Shown: positions 35,826 through 48,060 of the stretch, piece after piece | Numbering within the stretch: the stretch's first letter is position 1 | Layout: every line of letters starts with the position of its first letter | DNA from: Epiperipatus broadwayi | Taxonomy: Eukaryota; Onychophora; Udeonychophora; Euonychophora; Peripatidae | Assembly (NCBI GenBank): GCA_028023455.1 | Contig: JAQFVV010006271.1 | Coordinates: 250,001-314,000 of the forward strand | Length of the DNA: 64,000 nt | Direction: 5' to 3' | Made by a program: the position numbers and the translations under genes | The notes under the pieces: model-generated | The model's database searches: none | Seen by the model: the letters and a program-made list of their open reading frames with translations, nothing else | What the model was told of the DNA's origin: nothing

Positions 35826-37263
35826 TGTACCATTTATATATATGATATAAGTGTGTTAGCATTGTTAAGTAAAATTTTAAAAAAATTGCTTTAGTTAGTA
35901 CAATTTTTTTTGATGTGTACAATGAAAGTTATTTGTGTTTGATTTTATCTATTTTAAAATAAAGTTAAAATTGGAAAGAATAGAAACACATACAGATTGT
36001 TAATCCAGATAAATCAAAAGAAAAAAAAATCCAAATGTAAGTGATTATAATCAAATTAATGTTCTTATAATGATAATTAAAATATAGCTTCAAATGAATT
36101 TATGGAAAGATAACTCTGGAGTAAAAAATAAAAAGGAATGTACAAGATTATCAACTTGTAAAAAAACAAAAGATGAGAAGATAATATACATGGAGATTTC
36201 AAACTGGTCATAAAAGAAATGGACAACTTTAGAGAACAGTCTTTTTCCTTTTTTTTTTTTACTGTTTCTTATGGCTACATAGAGTGAAAGGACAAGAGGG
36301 ACTAATTATGGTTGTTGTTTTTTCAAAGCCATAATAAATGCTTCACTCCTGAACTACTATGTCGAACCCAGTTATTATGTGAGAGGTAGAAACCAGAGCA
36401 TTCGCTGACACCTTCTCTCACTAAAGTCACCAAGAGCTGCAAATCTAGCCTTACCTTAGTATGGATCAAAAATATAAAAATGTTACCAGAATGAAGTCAA
36501 AGCTAATCCCTGTGGAGTCCTTTGTAAAAGAATCATGCTTAGTACAATAATAAATTATCTACATAAACTTGAGCAACTTACCGGTAAGTTATTAGCCATA
36601 TCATAACTCATGTCTGATTCAATATTTTTGCAAACTAAACTTAAATGATAAACTTCTAATAAGAAAAAAAAGAGACATTTGCTGTTTTATTCTTCCAAGT
36701 GAAGTGTTTAAATTAATTAATGAATATTGTTATCTGATTACATGTGTGTGTGTTCTTTTCAGTTTTATAAACAATTTCTAATAACCATTTAAATGTTTAA
36801 AATGTCTTAATAAAACTTTTACCATTAATATAAACCTTTCATTGTATGTTTTTAATTTTAGTTTATTAGATTTTACTATTAAATAATTGTTTAAAAAATG
36901 TATAAATTATCAATGCCAATATACTTGCTTTAATAATCAAAGCCGGGGAAAGTAATATAAAATATTCCTTTCGAAAGTGAACTTTCTAAAATATTGCATT
37001 TTAATTATTTATTTTGAATTGAGAATGCAATATGACAGTATGAGTGAATCTATAGATCCTGGTGCCCTCTTAAATAAATAAAAAAACTGATTCCACCAGC
37101 AATTTGAATCATAACACAATATTAAGTCAGTTAATCAGAAAATATAACTATGTTCTCGAAATATCCCAATTCATACCTGAATGGAATATTTTCTTTTAAT
37201 AGTTTGATTAATTAACACATTATAGTGTGTAAAATAAAACCTAATCTACTGGAAAATGTTACA
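35826..37263 (+). repeat. 3' LTR (1438 bp)
   Basis: Same TGTACCA...TGTTACA ends and internal order as 32086-33562, shorter by small deletions. Confidence 0.85.
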
Positions 37264-37273
37264 ATATATATAT

Positions 37274-37382
37274 AATCAAAATTACCCCAAATTCACAACT
37301 CAACCAGACTAGCCATGGGTAGGGTTTTAGAATTTATTTTTGGCTAGTCTAGTTGAGTTGTGAATTTGGGGTAATTTTGAAT
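37274..37382. repeat. 109-bp hairpin, 42-bp arms
   Basis: Arms 37274-37315 and 37341-37382 are reverse complements with two mismatches (core AATTACCCCAAATTCACAAC). The loop is about 25 bp. One arm recurs alone at 44503-44545. Confidence 0.9.
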
Positions 37383-37384
37383 AT

Positions 37385-38697
37385 TTATTCACTAATTTAG
37401 CTTTATGCTTTTAATATTTATATATATATAAATTATAATAATAAAACAACTATAATTAATTTGAAAACGTACATGTATTAAAAGTAATTATATCTGTATA
37501 ATGAATTTAGTGATTTTAAAAGAGCATTTAATGTGATAAAAAGTTATGCAAATGATTTCATTACATATCAAATAACATAAAAAACATAAATGCAAAAAAT
37601 ATCAATAAAATATATTTAATAGTGTGTGAGAATGCAAAAATATACTAAACTCCTTCTTATGTAAAAATGTTTTGCCTCGTTGTGGTGCAAAACATTTGAT
37701 ATTCATGTCTAATGGAAAATATGCTTTTAGAAATAATAAATTCAATATTTATTTTACTCAAAAATTCTCTCCTGAAACTTAATTCAAGTTTAATATAATG
37801 CTTAGCAACAGCTTGCACACAAAGTTTGAGAAAATTAAGTATCATATTTGGACTGTGCTTTACAAATCTACAATTTGAATGCAACAAACATATTTAAGAT
37901 GATTTTAAGCAGTGTAGCTAGAGAATGGTTTTATTCAAAAATAGGAAATAGCTGCACAATAGCATCAGAAATACTTTCTTGCTATTTTGTCTTGCTATTA
38001 TGTCTTAAAGAATATCTAGAAAAGTGAATAAATATACAAATACCAAGATATAATATTAATCTAAAAGTAAACCCTGAACCCATACTATCATTCATCTGTA
38101 GTAAAAATGTTGCAACACATTTTTCATGTATTTTTTTTTACAGACAGCATATTGACAGTCATTTAATGAAATCATACTGCCTAGAATTTTAAACTTTTCC
38201 CTATATTCCCACTTAAAAATAACAAGATATCTATTATAACGGTCGGTGTGAATAAGAGATTTTACCGAATTTGCCATACATTCAAACATGAAAAATTTAT
38301 ATAGTAGGCAGATACTTAAGTTAAGATCCAATTTTATTTTATTATAGACTGTTAGCCCCAGTCACTAGCTCACAGAGCAGCAGAGATAATGTATACTTTA
38401 TTTTTAAAGAAAGATAATAAAAAAATAAGAATAAGCCACTGCCAGATTAACAATACACAGAAACATTTATTTTGCATATATATAAAATTTAGAATTATTT
38501 TAGTATAATGTTTACTTTGTAATTTGATTTACATTTTAACTTTTGATTTTATAAGTTCGCACAGGTGAATATATTAATATTTTATTAAAGTGTCGAGTAT
38601 GGATAGACTATATAATTTGCACTCGAAATAGAAAATATTCTATATCCCTTACTTAATCCTAAACCAAAAGTTTGCAATCAAACTAATGCCAATCTAC
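37385..38697. other. AT-rich DNA, no gene seen
   Basis: Minus-strand frames at 37657-37887 and 38092-38331 have no recognisable motif. The latter could be tested as sequence downstream of the candidate exon below. Confidence 0.4.
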
Positions 38698-38827
38698 CTG
38701 ATATATTGATGGATTCAATGAAGCATGAATACAACAGCACAATACCACACTGTCAGAAATATACATCTGAACAGCATGGTTATCGAGAAGAAATGTCTCT
38801 TGTCCAGTACAGGAATACTTTCTCTGC
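38698..38827 (-). CDS. Candidate internal exon, GPCR helix-7-like (NPxxY)
   Basis: On the minus strand a strong acceptor (TTTATTGTTCTTCTTGCCAG) precedes a 130-bp block, and CAG|GTAGAT follows as a donor. One frame is open throughout (1 + 43 codons) and ends in phase 0. Its second half is hydrophobic, reads SDSVVLCCC and then NPSIY. NPxxY with a preceding hydrophobic stretch is the hallmark of transmembrane helix 7 in rhodopsin-family receptors, where it takes part in activation. The first half would be extracellular loop 3. Against it: a second frame is open for most of the block (it ends in a stop 18 bases before the donor), and no helix 1-6 exon was found on the minus strand above 38.8 kb. 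It is therefore a motif-based suggestion only. Confidence 0.35.
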
Positions 38828-40265
38828 CTGGCAAGAAGAACAATAAAAAAGAAAACTCCATAGGAAGGGATTGTGATCCTTTTTTCCATGTGATCCTTTT
38901 TGCCATATTACTATCCCATTCCATAAGCTAAAGGGGTGATCTAAGGAGCAGGGAATACCATCTGCTTCTGATGGTCAGTAAGAAATGGGTATTATTTTGC
39001 CCAAGTGTGGTATATAAGGTGATCCTGTATGTAGCGGATCTTCATGCTACATTTACTAATTACACCAATACATCTAATCCATTGACCCAATTTAACTGCG
39101 AAACAAATAATCTAAAATTTACCCTCCCTTAAACTAACATAACTTCACAAATCTATGCAGCCATTCACACCCAACTTAAATTTAACATGATTTGATTAAA
39201 AGTTTTAACTTAATGTAAAAAAAAACATAATAAACACTTAAAAGAACAGAAAAATTAAATTAATGGAAATGATTTTAAAACTACATATGATAAAAATAAT
39301 TATTAATGATTTAATTTGGTTAGATAGGAATTTATATTTATATTTAAATATTGGAAATATTTATACTTAATGTTCATGAATTATATATATAATTCTTACA
39401 GTTTAAAAGTTCATCCTTAATAGTTGCTTGTAATTTGGATCCAGTGTTAATTCTCGTGACATCCTGGGGAGACCGATATGCTATTAGCCATTCTATTGGT
39501 ATTCATCAGGAGGCCCTTTACTCTAGCTGGTATAGTTTTTTGCTTGATTTTATTGCAGGACCTTGGTGTTCTGGGATCCACAATATAGGAAAATGATATT
39601 TCTTTTTTTTTCTTTTGGAAAACTGAAGGGATTGAAAGTGCGTCTTTTCAATCCCTTCTCCTTCAACTCTCCCGGACTTAACACATATAGCACACCTCCT
39701 CAAAAACTCAAAACTATTTTTGTTTTTATATCAAACTTCTGGATTAACTGAACATGATGTCATGATGATGATGATCCTTTCACTGTGGTGTTTCCTGAGG
39801 GATTTTTTTATTGGCTATTCTGTTCTTATTGTTTTTCTTTCCTATCTGACCTTTAATTATAAATTTTGAAATGCCCAAGGGCTAGGTTACTTACGACTAA
39901 TTAAAAATAATCATTTCCATTTTTTAGCCTTTTACACAATAGTAAGTAGTTAAATTTTGTACATTCTTAAAGATATATAATTTAGTTTTAAAATACTTTT
40001 TTCTTTTTTAATAAAGTTTTCTTTTAATAATTTTCCATCTGTGCAATTTTATATATATACAAGTTTAGATGATTTTTAATCTTCAATTTTTAATTTTTTT
40101 TAAATAAATTTTTATTTGCAAACTTTTAATGTAACAAACAGCATGTGTGCCTGGTATACTATTTATTAAAAAAATACAAAATGAAAACATGGTTGACTAA
40201 AAATTAGCTACTTGAAAAAAGTCCTAAGAATGCTTAGAAAATATTCTACCTAAAAAATTTTTTTT
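38828..40265. other. Mostly AT-rich; unclassified patch at 39.4-39.8 kb
   Basis: 39430-39780 is GC-richer, contains a small inverted repeat around GAAGGGATTGAAA / TTTCAATCCCTTC (about 39624-39657) and ends in TGATGATGATGATGAT. That tail is RTE-like, but the coding sequence was not recognised. TATATAAGG at about 39011 is TATA-like, with nothing identifiable downstream. Confidence 0.35.
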
Positions 40266-40352
40266 AAGTTCCTCAGTTTAAATACCAGGTCATGACTATA
40301 ACTAGAGAGATATTAACCACTATGCTGGAACATTATGCCATATTATAAGGCC
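40266..40352 (-). repeat. tRNA-like SINE remnant
   Basis: On the minus strand CCAGCATAGTGGTTAATATC fits an A-box/D-arm and CTGGTATTTAAACT a decayed B box. Confidence 0.4.
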
Positions 40353-41789
40353 TTATGCAAGGTGATGTGTATGAAGAATTAGTTATCTATCTGAAAGATT
40401 CACAGTGCAAGGGAACTATATTTGCATACCATATTTATAATCTGGATTTCAACCCAAGCTGAAAATTTTCAATTTTTTTCAAACATAAAATCTGGTAGGT
40501 ATTTAAGGCATGGCTAACCCAAATTAACTATCTACTATTAAATGGTAATTGGATATATAGCTAATTTCACAAACTACATAAACTCTCATCACCCATCAAT
40601 TTGTAAAGTTGATCAAAACTAACTTTGAAGGGCTGTTTAATATTTGTAATGGATTATTTAAATGGTGATTTATTTATTTTAGCTATATTCTGTATATATA
40701 CCCACATACCTTAACTTACAAATTACAATATATTGGATATGTGAATATAAAGCACACACAATATTTTAACAATTATTAGTCTATCTATTTTTTCAACTGC
40801 GGTTACTATGACAATAATTCACACAGACTACTGTCACATCTCAGGAGATTGAAGCGTTTCTTTTAACACTTGCTACAATATAGTAGTAAACAAGTGTTGC
40901 TATAGTTACAGACAACCGATCATTGATGTCAACAGTCTGCCACTTCACATTATAACTTGACAACAAAAATTTAATAGAGAATGGTCATCAAAGGCCAAAT
41001 TCTTGTTCTTTGAACTTTTTTTTTTTTAAAAAAAAAAAAAAGAGGCTTCAGAAATAAAATATGGAGCAATTGAAGTCAACAGTTGAGAGAAAAAATTACG
41101 ATGATTACTTTCTTAAGGAGGAGGAAAAGGCAATAATTTCAAATCAACTATCATTAGTAACTTTGCTGCAAAACTTATTTATTGTGATTAGAACATAACA
41201 TACATATTTGATTTATTACTATACAAGAAATTTTGATAAAATAATAAACCAAAAACAATAAAAGACTTTAAGTAAATTCCTAGAAAATTCGTGATAGAAT
41301 AAATAAACAACATTCGTCAGAATTAACTGACAGATGGTGATGGTTTTTTTTCAGTGTGTTTTCTTTGCTTTAGCCTCCATTTAATATTAACTAGATAACT
41401 ACTTCCTAATCAATAAATATTTGGGTGATATTCATAAGCTAGCTGATTGGAAGATAAATACTAACCTGTTTGGAAATCATCTACCTGGAAAAAAAAAACT
41501 CCCACGTTTCGTTTTGCATTTTAAATCTACTTAAAAGTAGGTTTTATAACTTTAAATTAAAATAAAGAAAAACCATGAGTGCAGCATAATTATAAGTAAA
41601 ACATCTCTCCATCTGTATTAAAGGCAGCATCATGTTATAATCTCATCATTTGCAGTCTAAAATTGATATCCACTTGACTAATATAAATTGTAATGGGATT
41701 TTCTTCTCCTAGCTAATAACTGTTGAATAGATATGTACTAACAAATATTGGATGGCTATGGGCTAACTAAACTACTTGTAATTCATCTA
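40353..41789. other. AT-rich DNA, no gene seen
   Basis: Includes a T-run/A-run junction at about 41018-41041. No coding or repeat signal beyond faint tRNA-like scraps. Confidence 0.45.
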
Positions 41790-41882
41790 CATCTTGAATC
41801 CAAGCTCATAGCTATAGCTGATAAGTGTATCAACCAATATGCCATAGTCCTATTAGATCTCAAAGTGCTTTTGATACAGATC
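41790..41882 (-). repeat. tRNA-derived SINE-C head
   Basis: On the minus strand ATGGCATATTGGTTGATAC (A box) and TTGGATTCAAGATG (B box) match the SINE-C head at 12456-12530. Confidence 0.55.
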
Positions 41883-42190
41883 ACTATAACTGCAATTTAT
41901 ATTTGATCATTGCCAACAAGATTATAAATAAATATTTCATAGTAATTTACTAAGAGATGCTTTTAATGCATACCCAACTGGCCCTATTATCAAGCATAAT
42001 TTGTTTGTGGAATTATACTGATACTGAATAGTGTGTCATGACTACTTTCCAAAATTACTGTTTATTAGAAAATAAAATGAATAATTATGGATTGGTAGGC
42101 CTGAAAAAATAAGCTGAGATGTGCAGACAATCCTAATGAATGGAACAAAAGAAATATATTTTTTTTATTTTTGTGATGATGGTATATTAC

Positions 42191-42427
42191 ATGTGATAAT
42201 ATGTTGGACTATTTCCATCATCTATCATTAAATGTTGGACGTATAGAAAAGTTTAAACTTTATTTAAACTTTTAAAATGCAAACAACTGTTAGTAATAAC
42301 ACCCAAATACACAACAAAGGTTAGTAACAGTTGCTTGTATTTGAAAAGTTTAAATAAAGTTTAAAATTTTCTATATAGTCAACATTTAATTATAGATGAT
42401 AAAAATAGTCCAATATATTATCACATC
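42191..42427. repeat. 237-bp hairpin with about 110-bp arms
   Basis: The left arm starts ATGTGATAATATGTTGGAC and the right arm, reverse-complemented, starts GATGTGATAATATATTGGAC. The arms agree through TTTAAACTTTATTTAAAC and AACTGTTA. The loop is about 20 bp. Confidence 0.85.
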
Positions 42428-43599
42428 ATTTACTTATATCTGAAAAAAAGTTTTGGCTATGTCTAAGAGGATATAGATTGTATACTGTTTTTATGTATCC
42501 AACAATTAACAATTCAAGCTGATTTTAATTTTTTACTGTTTTATATACTTGACCTTTACAATATAGCTGAGCTTAGAATGTGGTGATTCCTATGTTCACA
42601 TATTAATCTTAATGAACAGAGAATCAAATCTCAAATATAGATGTAAGCTTCTTTGCTTAACATATGAATTCCCAATAAGATTAAGAGTTTTCAAGTAACT
42701 CCTTCCTAGGGAACTCATCCAGTCTTAATAAATAGGTAATATTTAATTGTTCTTAGGGTACAATAAAAATCACTACATTCTAGACTGTGCAAATGATCAA
42801 TAACAATACAACCAGTCTTTCCCATATGTTATTGAGATATTATAAACCTACTGATGCTAAACTATTTTAGCTGTTTAAATAATGATTTGATGGTATACTT
42901 AGAAATGTTTTAATAATAATAGGAATTCCATAAAATTTACAAAGTTAAATATATATCTCAGTGATATAATTCATGGAAGCAAAGAAAACATATTTTTCTT
43001 TAATATAATTACAACTTTGTTTTTTTATAATAGCATTTTCATATTAATCACATTTCAAAAGTTTTTTTTATAAAAAAAATTACAAAATCATAGATCCATT
43101 TATTCTAATCAATCCACTGAATACAGTGTATCTATTATTGCCAGAATGAAGAGCTTCTGTAATGTTTTCTTGTACTTCTCTTGAATTTTGGCAACATTTT
43201 TCTCTACTACAGAAGTAAGCACTATCAGAAGCCATTTTTGAATCAAATCCACACAGGAATATAAAGTTATGTCCACAAACATTATGTCAACAAGGTACTA
43301 CAATAGACAAAAGATATTGTAATAACTAGTTTTTAAAATGTTATATATAAATTTATATATAATTCCTGTATGAATTGTGTATACTTGTTTATAAAGATAG
43401 TAAAAATAAATTAATGATTTATTCAAAAATACAATCAGGACTAATGTTTATCTTTAAAAAATCAATATAACATTTGTCTGGAAAATATTTAAATAAAGTT
43501 GTGTATTAAATTTGGGTTTTTTGGCTTTCAATTGTAACTAATATGCTTAATGGTAGATAAAAATGGCTTTTTTTTTTGTTTGCTTGTTTTATTAATGCA
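42428..43599. other. AT-rich DNA; one weakly open minus patch
   Basis: 43080-43290 on the minus strand is open in two frames and slightly GC-richer (see findings). No family was recognised. Confidence 0.35.
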
Positions 43600-43810
43600 T
43601 TTCTGATTTCATCTTCATCATATCACAACTACTTACCAAATACAGAAACAATTACCACCGTCTTTTATTATGCATGCACTTTGCAAACAATCTTTATTCA
43701 ACATACAAGCTAAAAATATTACAACTTTACATCTGCATATTGTGTTAACAACTCAATATTTTTTCATTATACTATTCTTATATAAGAACCATCAAACATC
43801 ACATGATTAC
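43600..43810 (+). repeat. Dispersed direct repeat, left copy
   Basis: TCATATCACAAC...ACAGAAACA..., TTACAT/TACATC and AACTCAATATTTTT blocks recur in order at 44226-44400. The SINE-B copy lies between the two. Confidence 0.45.
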
Positions 43811-43867
43811 AATTCTTATGCTTACACAAACTGTTTTTCACAGAAGCATTTGGAGTCAAAGCTTTAT

Positions 43868-44115
43868 AGTCAGCTAAGAAAGTAAAAGGTGGCTGCTGAA
43901 GGGTTGCATTAGATTCTAAGATCTAGATACAGTGTTCTCAGATCCAAGATTTCTCACTGATGAAAGCCACCAAGCTAGAAACTAGTCTGGTAATATTGGA
44001 TGAGTAGGCACTAAATAGGGATTTTATGCATAAACCTTCCTGCATGCATTGATTACTCTGGCTTGCACTGAGTCATGCTACTGTATGGAGAGCTTTGTGT
44101 GTTCTTACATAAGGT
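43868..44115 (+). repeat. SINE-B copy
   Basis: A longer copy: tRNA-like start (GGTTGCATTAGATTCTAAGA, AGATCCAAGATTTC), CTCACTGATGAAAGCC, then the core AGAAACTAGTCTGG, GGATGAGTAGGCACTA, and CATTGATTACTCTGGCTTGC. Confidence 0.75.
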
Positions 44116-44225
44116 AGGAACAATTTTGTATTCACTATTTAAAATGTGGACAGGTGATATAAGTATTTTACTGCTGAGAAAACTTTCAAGGCTGTTTTTT
44201 ATATGTATTTCACAGCTTAAATTGA

Positions 44226-44400
44226 TCATATCACAACCATTCACAAGTACAGAAACTTGGATCCTTTTTTACCTATGCATACACTTCACAAAGTCCCTTT
44301 CCCTCATAAGGTGAACTAGAGGTATATTTCCATAACCATGATAACAGCTCAAAATTTTTGTATTACATCATTCTCATGCAACAATTTTATTATATTTTTT
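44226..44400 (+). repeat. Dispersed direct repeat, right copy
   Basis: The diverged partner of 43600-43810. The open frame at 44075-44314 crosses SINE and repeat and is chance. Confidence 0.45.
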
Positions 44401-44502
44401 TTTACTTTTTCATGTTACAATACACAATTATGATATAAATATTTAATTTCAGTTTTTTCCCCACTAACTAATGACTGTCATTATAGAGTTTATTTTCTTT
44501 GA

Positions 44503-44545
44503 CTAGTCTGATTTAGTTTTGAATTTGGGATAATTGTAAGTACAC
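44503..44545 (+). repeat. Single arm of the 37.3-kb hairpin
   Basis: GACTAGTCTGATTTAGTTTTGAATTTGGGATAATT-type sequence (quoted in outline) matches arm 37341-37382. The partner arm is missing here. Confidence 0.6.
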
Positions 44546-47500
44546 TATGCACATGTACAATTAATGTATTTTATAAACAATTATTAACAGACTAATTGGC
44601 AATTGAATAGCTAAAAGTCCATTCTCTCTAACCATGTATGATTAAAACTATTGATTAGTCAAGTTTACAATATGTAGCTCTGGTATAAAATAATTGTATT
44701 TAAGATGCAAAATTCCATGGCCCTAAAAAATACTAGATCAATTATTACTTAAGAAATATAATCTGAAGTCATGTGAATAAAAGTACCAAGTTTAATCTAC
44801 AGCCATTGAAATATTATTCATATGTAGGCAACTATAATCAATATTAATCTTTGTATTTGAATCTTAAAATGTGCAATATTATACATGCTTTTAGGCAGAA
44901 TCAATACTATGAGTGAGGTGAGGAGACAACTACCCCAGGCATCAAATTGGTATAGGCAACACTATGAGATTTAAAATATTTTTTATCAAATTTGTAGCAA
45001 AAAAATAAATCAAAACTATAATATTAAAAGATAGTGGGATTTTTAATGTAAAGAATAACTTCCCTTCTATTTTAGCAAAAAAGAATTTCAATCCTTTAAA
45101 CAAATTTTTCATTCACTTTTAAAACTGCCCTGAATAATATGTTAATGAAGCAATGGTATATTAATCCTCTTTGCATTGCACAAGCACTGTGACAATTTTA
45201 ATTGTTTTCTCTGGCTAAAAGTTTTCAACTTTAATTTTAATATTAAACCATTATTATTTATTAGAATATAATAAATTTTACTTCATTTGATAGATATTTT
45301 TGCTTAAAAATTAAGGAAATTTTTTTAAAAAAAATCACATTTGACTTTTATAAATATGCAAAAATTAAAAATCAAAACAATAAACATTTTTCATCATCTA
45401 CTATCAGGAGGAGAAATCTCAGAAAATGAACAAAATCTTCATTATTTGACATATGTATTTAAAATGTGAATAAATACCGATGACTGATAAATCTATCAAA
45501 TTATCTTTTAAAAGTTTTAAAAATGTTAATATTTTTTATAGTATTGCAATATATTCTAACAGACAGCCACTACTTACACGTTAGCAAACAGGTATAACCA
45601 CCTTCACTGCAATTTGCATTATTCAAAAATATAATGTTCTACTTTTAACAAAGTTAGAGACTGTCAAAAGACAATAGAAGGCGATCAAAGTGGATTAAAA
45701 GTTTTTCAAGTGATGAAATTTTCAGTTATCCTGACATGTATAGAAATTTTTGGAATTAAAATATTATACTGAAATACACATAATTTTAATTATATTTTTA
45801 AAAAAAGATTAGTGATTTCTCTCAGTAGATGAGAGTTGACTTGCTTTGGAGAGAAAAGAAAAGAGATTAACAGAAATGTAAACAAAAATATTCAGAAAAT
45901 CTGTTCATTTTATTTAAGACACATTTCTTTACATATTGCATCTATTCACTATATTTAGTGAACTATTTTAAATAAATATTAATCACCTTTTCAATAATTT
46001 TAAAAAACATAATTTGTGAAATTTGTATGAAGTGCTAAACTTGAGCAGCCAAGTTTTACTTTTAAAAATTTTCTTTTTGTCCTACTTATTCTAACCCAGC
46101 CATTTGTCATATGCTTGTTTAATCAATGGACACTAAATTGCAGTGCTATATCAATATTGCCTGAGTAGTTTCCAGTTGAAAAGTCCTTTAGAGGTGTCAA
46201 TGCTAAAATGTTATAGAGCAAAATCAGTGCTTTCTACCAAAAAAATCAATTAGTCAGAAGCCATTCTGATACATTATTAATAATGTCTGCTTGCAGATAG
46301 CCTGGAGAAAAAACATCTACTATTAAACATAAACCACAAGAGACATGGGCTATTTTATTTTATTACATAAACCTGAGTCAGTTAGATAAGAATTAGTATA
46401 GTGATTAAATAAAAAATGTAACTGAAGGATTTCAATGGGTTATAACTTGGCAATTAATTCTTTCATAAATTATTCCTTATAAAAGGCAAAGCAGAATTAA
46501 CTAGTCACTTCATAAACATTGTTTTAAAAAAGCTACTGGACTGCTTCATTTCACTGTTTTACACTAGCTAAAAAACTGGATATGGAATTATTGACCAATT
46601 ATTTGACTACTGCAAAGGTTGTCTATGCACCTGGCTTTAACATTATTAAGCACTATCAAAGTGATATCCAATAATCACATGAAGACACTTTCAATATAAT
46701 ATATGGATATAGTTTATAATTCTATCATACCACATACACTATGATATATTGACATGTTTGAGAACATCTATCATGTTATATATTATTACTGCCCAAAATG
46801 GATGTAGTAATAAAACACACACACAGACAAAAAAAATAAACAGGTTAAATATAAAAAGCCAGGGAAAATAGAATTTAAACAAAAGATACAAACACGTACC
46901 CCCCTTCCGTAAAAAAAGACTATTAAAGAAAGAAAACAAAATTCAGTATAGATCTCAATAAATAAAATAAAAAAACTAAGATGTAGATTCTGACGACCTG
47001 AAAAATACAAGATTATTTGAAAATGTTTTACAATTTGAAAAATATTCACATTACAACTAGATTCAAGTGTCTGATCATGCTATATCAAGCAGATACATTA
47101 TTCAGTATGTTTTTCATTTCTTTGTATTCTCTTCTCAAAGAAATATTACCTAATGTATGGATTTAAATAGATTCAACCAAAATTTTGAAGAATGATGTAA
47201 TTTTCACCATTGGAGAATGGATTGATCAGGGATCGCTTTTTATAAAATAATTCCCTTATAAAAGATAAAACAGCTTTAATAATCGACTGTAGTCATAATC
47301 TCTTAAGCATTTCTCAAAAAAAAAAAAAAGTAATGAAAAGGGAGGCAGTGGTTACAAGACTAATTCACTACCAAATAAACTAGCCTTGTGATCACTGCTA
47401 AAATTCTGAAAAAAATACTGTAATTCTATTTTGGAAGCTACTTTTAATAAAATATATTTATCTCCATCCTCATACGGATAAACATTTTTTTAAATTTTAG

Positions 47501-47559
47501 TAAATTGTGAACATTTTTAATCAAGATAAAAACTTTTGATTTTGGAAGCACTTTTATAC
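44546..47559. other. AT-rich DNA, no feature seen
   Basis: Open minus frames at 46739-47049 are Phe/Tyr/Leu-rich products of A/T-rich sequence and are not supported as genes. Confidence 0.5.
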
Positions 47560-48060
47560 TTAGACAGTCCTCCCCGGTTGCTTAATGGCCGAATGCATGA
47601 ACACTGTTTTGTCTCTCCTATCCTCCATCATCCCGTTTAAGTCATCTTACATTCATAATTAGCTTTTCGGGTCAGTCAATTTTTATAAAATAGAAATTAA
47701 ATTGGTTATTTAGAAATAAAATTATACAGTATACTAAATCGCAAGCTAAAACGTGTGGACGAATATCAAGGGAGGGAATCATCGCCGCGCTGCTAATGAA
47801 AGCAAGATTACTATTTGCAACTCCAGCTTAAAGCTGGGGGAAATGGGAAATCAATATTTGATATTTTAGCTGTCTTACTATCTATCCGTATGCAGAAGAA
47901 AGTAGATTTTCATTTCTAGACAGTTTCTGTTCAAATGGATTGCTTTTACAAATCAATTAGATTATGAAAACAAAAGTGAGGCATGTTGGGAAAATAAAGA
48001 TGTTTTCAACCATCCTTTTCCCTCCTCCCGTCAGTAATTCCTTGCCATTAAGAAATTAAA
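47560..48060. other. Non-coding patch with CpG and homeodomain-like sites
   Basis: GC-richer than its flanks. It contains AATCATCGCCGCGCTGCTAA at about 47778-47797, several TAAT/ATTA sites (GCTAATGAAAGC, CAATTAGATTA) and pyrimidine tracts near 48010. No open frame. It could be an enhancer or promoter-proximal element of an unseen gene. Confidence 0.25.

Larger units (their letters stand above)
32086..37263 (+). mobile_element. Non-autonomous LTR retrotransposon with gag remnant
   Basis: A 5178-bp unit: two LTRs of 1477 and 1438 bp around a 2263-bp interior. A primer-site-like motif directly follows the 5' LTR and a gag pseudogene follows it. No protease, reverse transcriptase or integrase could be read in the interior. 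ATAT flanks both sides (32082-32085, 37264-37267) as a possible 4-bp target duplication, but it is weak because both flanks are TA repeats. No convincing polypurine tract lies next to the 3' LTR; a G run at about 35739-35751 is 75 bp away. Divergence between the LTRs shows an old insertion. Confidence 0.85.

Noticed and set aside
46739-47049. Two minus-strand hydrophobic open frames
   Set aside because: Phe/Leu/Tyr-rich products of A/T tracts with no motif, start context or splice signal.
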